Shown in pieces: positions 14,174-14,538 of a stretch of DNA of 14,538 nt; the stretch's first letter is position 1, and every line of letters starts with the position of its first letter. The notes under the pieces are model-generated. The model was not told where the DNA came from. It made no database searches and was given only the letters and a program-made list of their open reading frames with translations. This stretch comes from an uncultured Bacteroidales bacterium (GTDB lineage: Bacteria; Bacteroidota; Bacteroidia; Bacteroidales; Paludibacteraceae): NCBI GenBank assembly GCA_903873355.1, contig CAIQOG010000337.1, positions 1 through 14,538 on the forward strand, in the 5' to 3' direction. The position numbers and the translations under genes are program-made.

Positions 14174-14538
14174 TCAATCAATAATTACTTTTTTCGTTAC
14201 GGTTTTTTCTGCATTACTAACAGTTACCATATATACTCCTGTTGCTAGTTGAGTATCCAGTGCTTTGGTAGATTCTGTCAGGCGTTGTGATGCAATCTTC
14301 TGACCTACAGCATTGTAAACAGATACAATAGTTTCATTGCTTGAATTTCCATTCACAACCAATTGTCCGTTACGGGTTGAGACCCAAACATTAGCACTTG
14401 AGTTCTGGTTGATACCAGTAGCTACTGAAGGTGCTTTGAAAAGTAGCGTAAAGCGGTTTTCATTGTTAGCTGTTACATCGGAATAGAAGTTATAATCTGC
14501 AAGAGTCAAATCCTGTTCATTGTTCAACAAATTGTCAC
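14174..14538 (-). CDS. C-terminal part of a T9SS-secreted surface protein (5' end outside window)
   Basis: The frame is open to the window edge, so the true start lies beyond 14538; the apparent TTG start near 14530 is internal, with Asp-Asn codons before it. The visible part is about 121 residues. It ends in a type A T9SS sorting domain (Por_Secre_tail, TIGR04183-like): VWVSTRNGQLVVNG, then VSVYNAVGQKIASQ, LDTQLATGVYMVTVS and the basic end TVTKKVIID. The preceding NNENRFTLLF is typical of the segment linking a large beta-rich surface protein to this tail. The domain directs export across the outer membrane by PorSS and is normally cleaved for attachment. The protein's main domains are not visible, so its substrate or role is unknown. 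Confidence 0.92.
   Translation of the reverse strand, partial: DNLLNNEQDLTLADYNFYSDVTANNENRFTLLFKAPSVATGINQNSSANVWVSTRNGQLVVNGNSSNETIVSVYNAVGQKIASQRLTESTKALDTQLATGVYMVTVSNAEKTVTKKVIID

Noticed and set aside
1..14538. CRISPR array, prophage, insertion sequence, toxin-antitoxin pair or multi-gene defence operon
   Set aside because: No regularly spaced palindromic repeats, transposase, integrase, phage structural genes or adjacent toxin-antitoxin frames are visible. The ATPase stands alone.

Overview
This is an AT-rich bacterial chromosome segment from the phylum Bacteroidota, most likely order Bacteroidales. The evidence is a truncated surface protein ending in a type IX secretion (T9SS) sorting domain, -7 boxes of the Bacteroidetes form TAnnTTTG, start codons without Shine-Dalgarno sequences, and HisH, Tgt, FucO and LptF/G-type proteins of Bacteroidales character. 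I cannot fix genus from the sequence; a Paludibacter- or Dysgonomonas-like relative is only a guess.

Layout. Positions 1-3525 (+ strand): the last 32 codons of an unidentified gene, then panD (beta-alanine for CoA), hisH (histidine), tgt (queuosine tRNA modification) and an LptF/LptG-type permease (LPS export). Two of these gaps carry arrays of a roughly 9-base AAAGT-type repeat. A strong hairpin at 3602-3624 separates this run from the convergent genes that follow. Positions 3634-6355 (- strand): a DUF4349 lipoprotein, an EamA-family exporter and prmC (release-factor methyltransferase). Exporter and prmC are 15 bases apart and probably co-transcribed. A promoter at 6361-6392 sets the prmC start and implies a nearly leaderless mRNA. 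Positions 6430-8913 (+ strand): ribD (riboflavin) and a cardiolipin synthase, 15 bases apart.

Positions 8939-9112: promoter, tRNA-Pro(GGG) without encoded CCA, and a terminator. The 399 bases from 9065 to 9463 hold no convincing gene, but contain three copies of a short sequence spaced exactly 33 bases apart. They lead into a promoter and a lone AAA_14/DUF4143 ATPase (9464-10786) with a PD-(D/E)xK-like C-terminus. This stretch looks like the accessory part of the window.

Positions 11025-14538 (- strand): an atypical phosphohexomutase, fucO (lactaldehyde reductase), an unreported-looking 55-residue protein at 13873-14040, and the 3' end of a T9SS cargo gene. Two closely related hairpins, at 10962-11004 and 13793-13831, bracket the phosphohexomutase-fucO pair.

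Most of the window is housekeeping and I see no complete new defence or mobile system. The items most worth checking are the 33-base repeat array in front of the ATPase, the 55-residue protein beside the T9SS gene, the loss of the cysteine zinc ligands in Tgt, and the duplicated hairpins.
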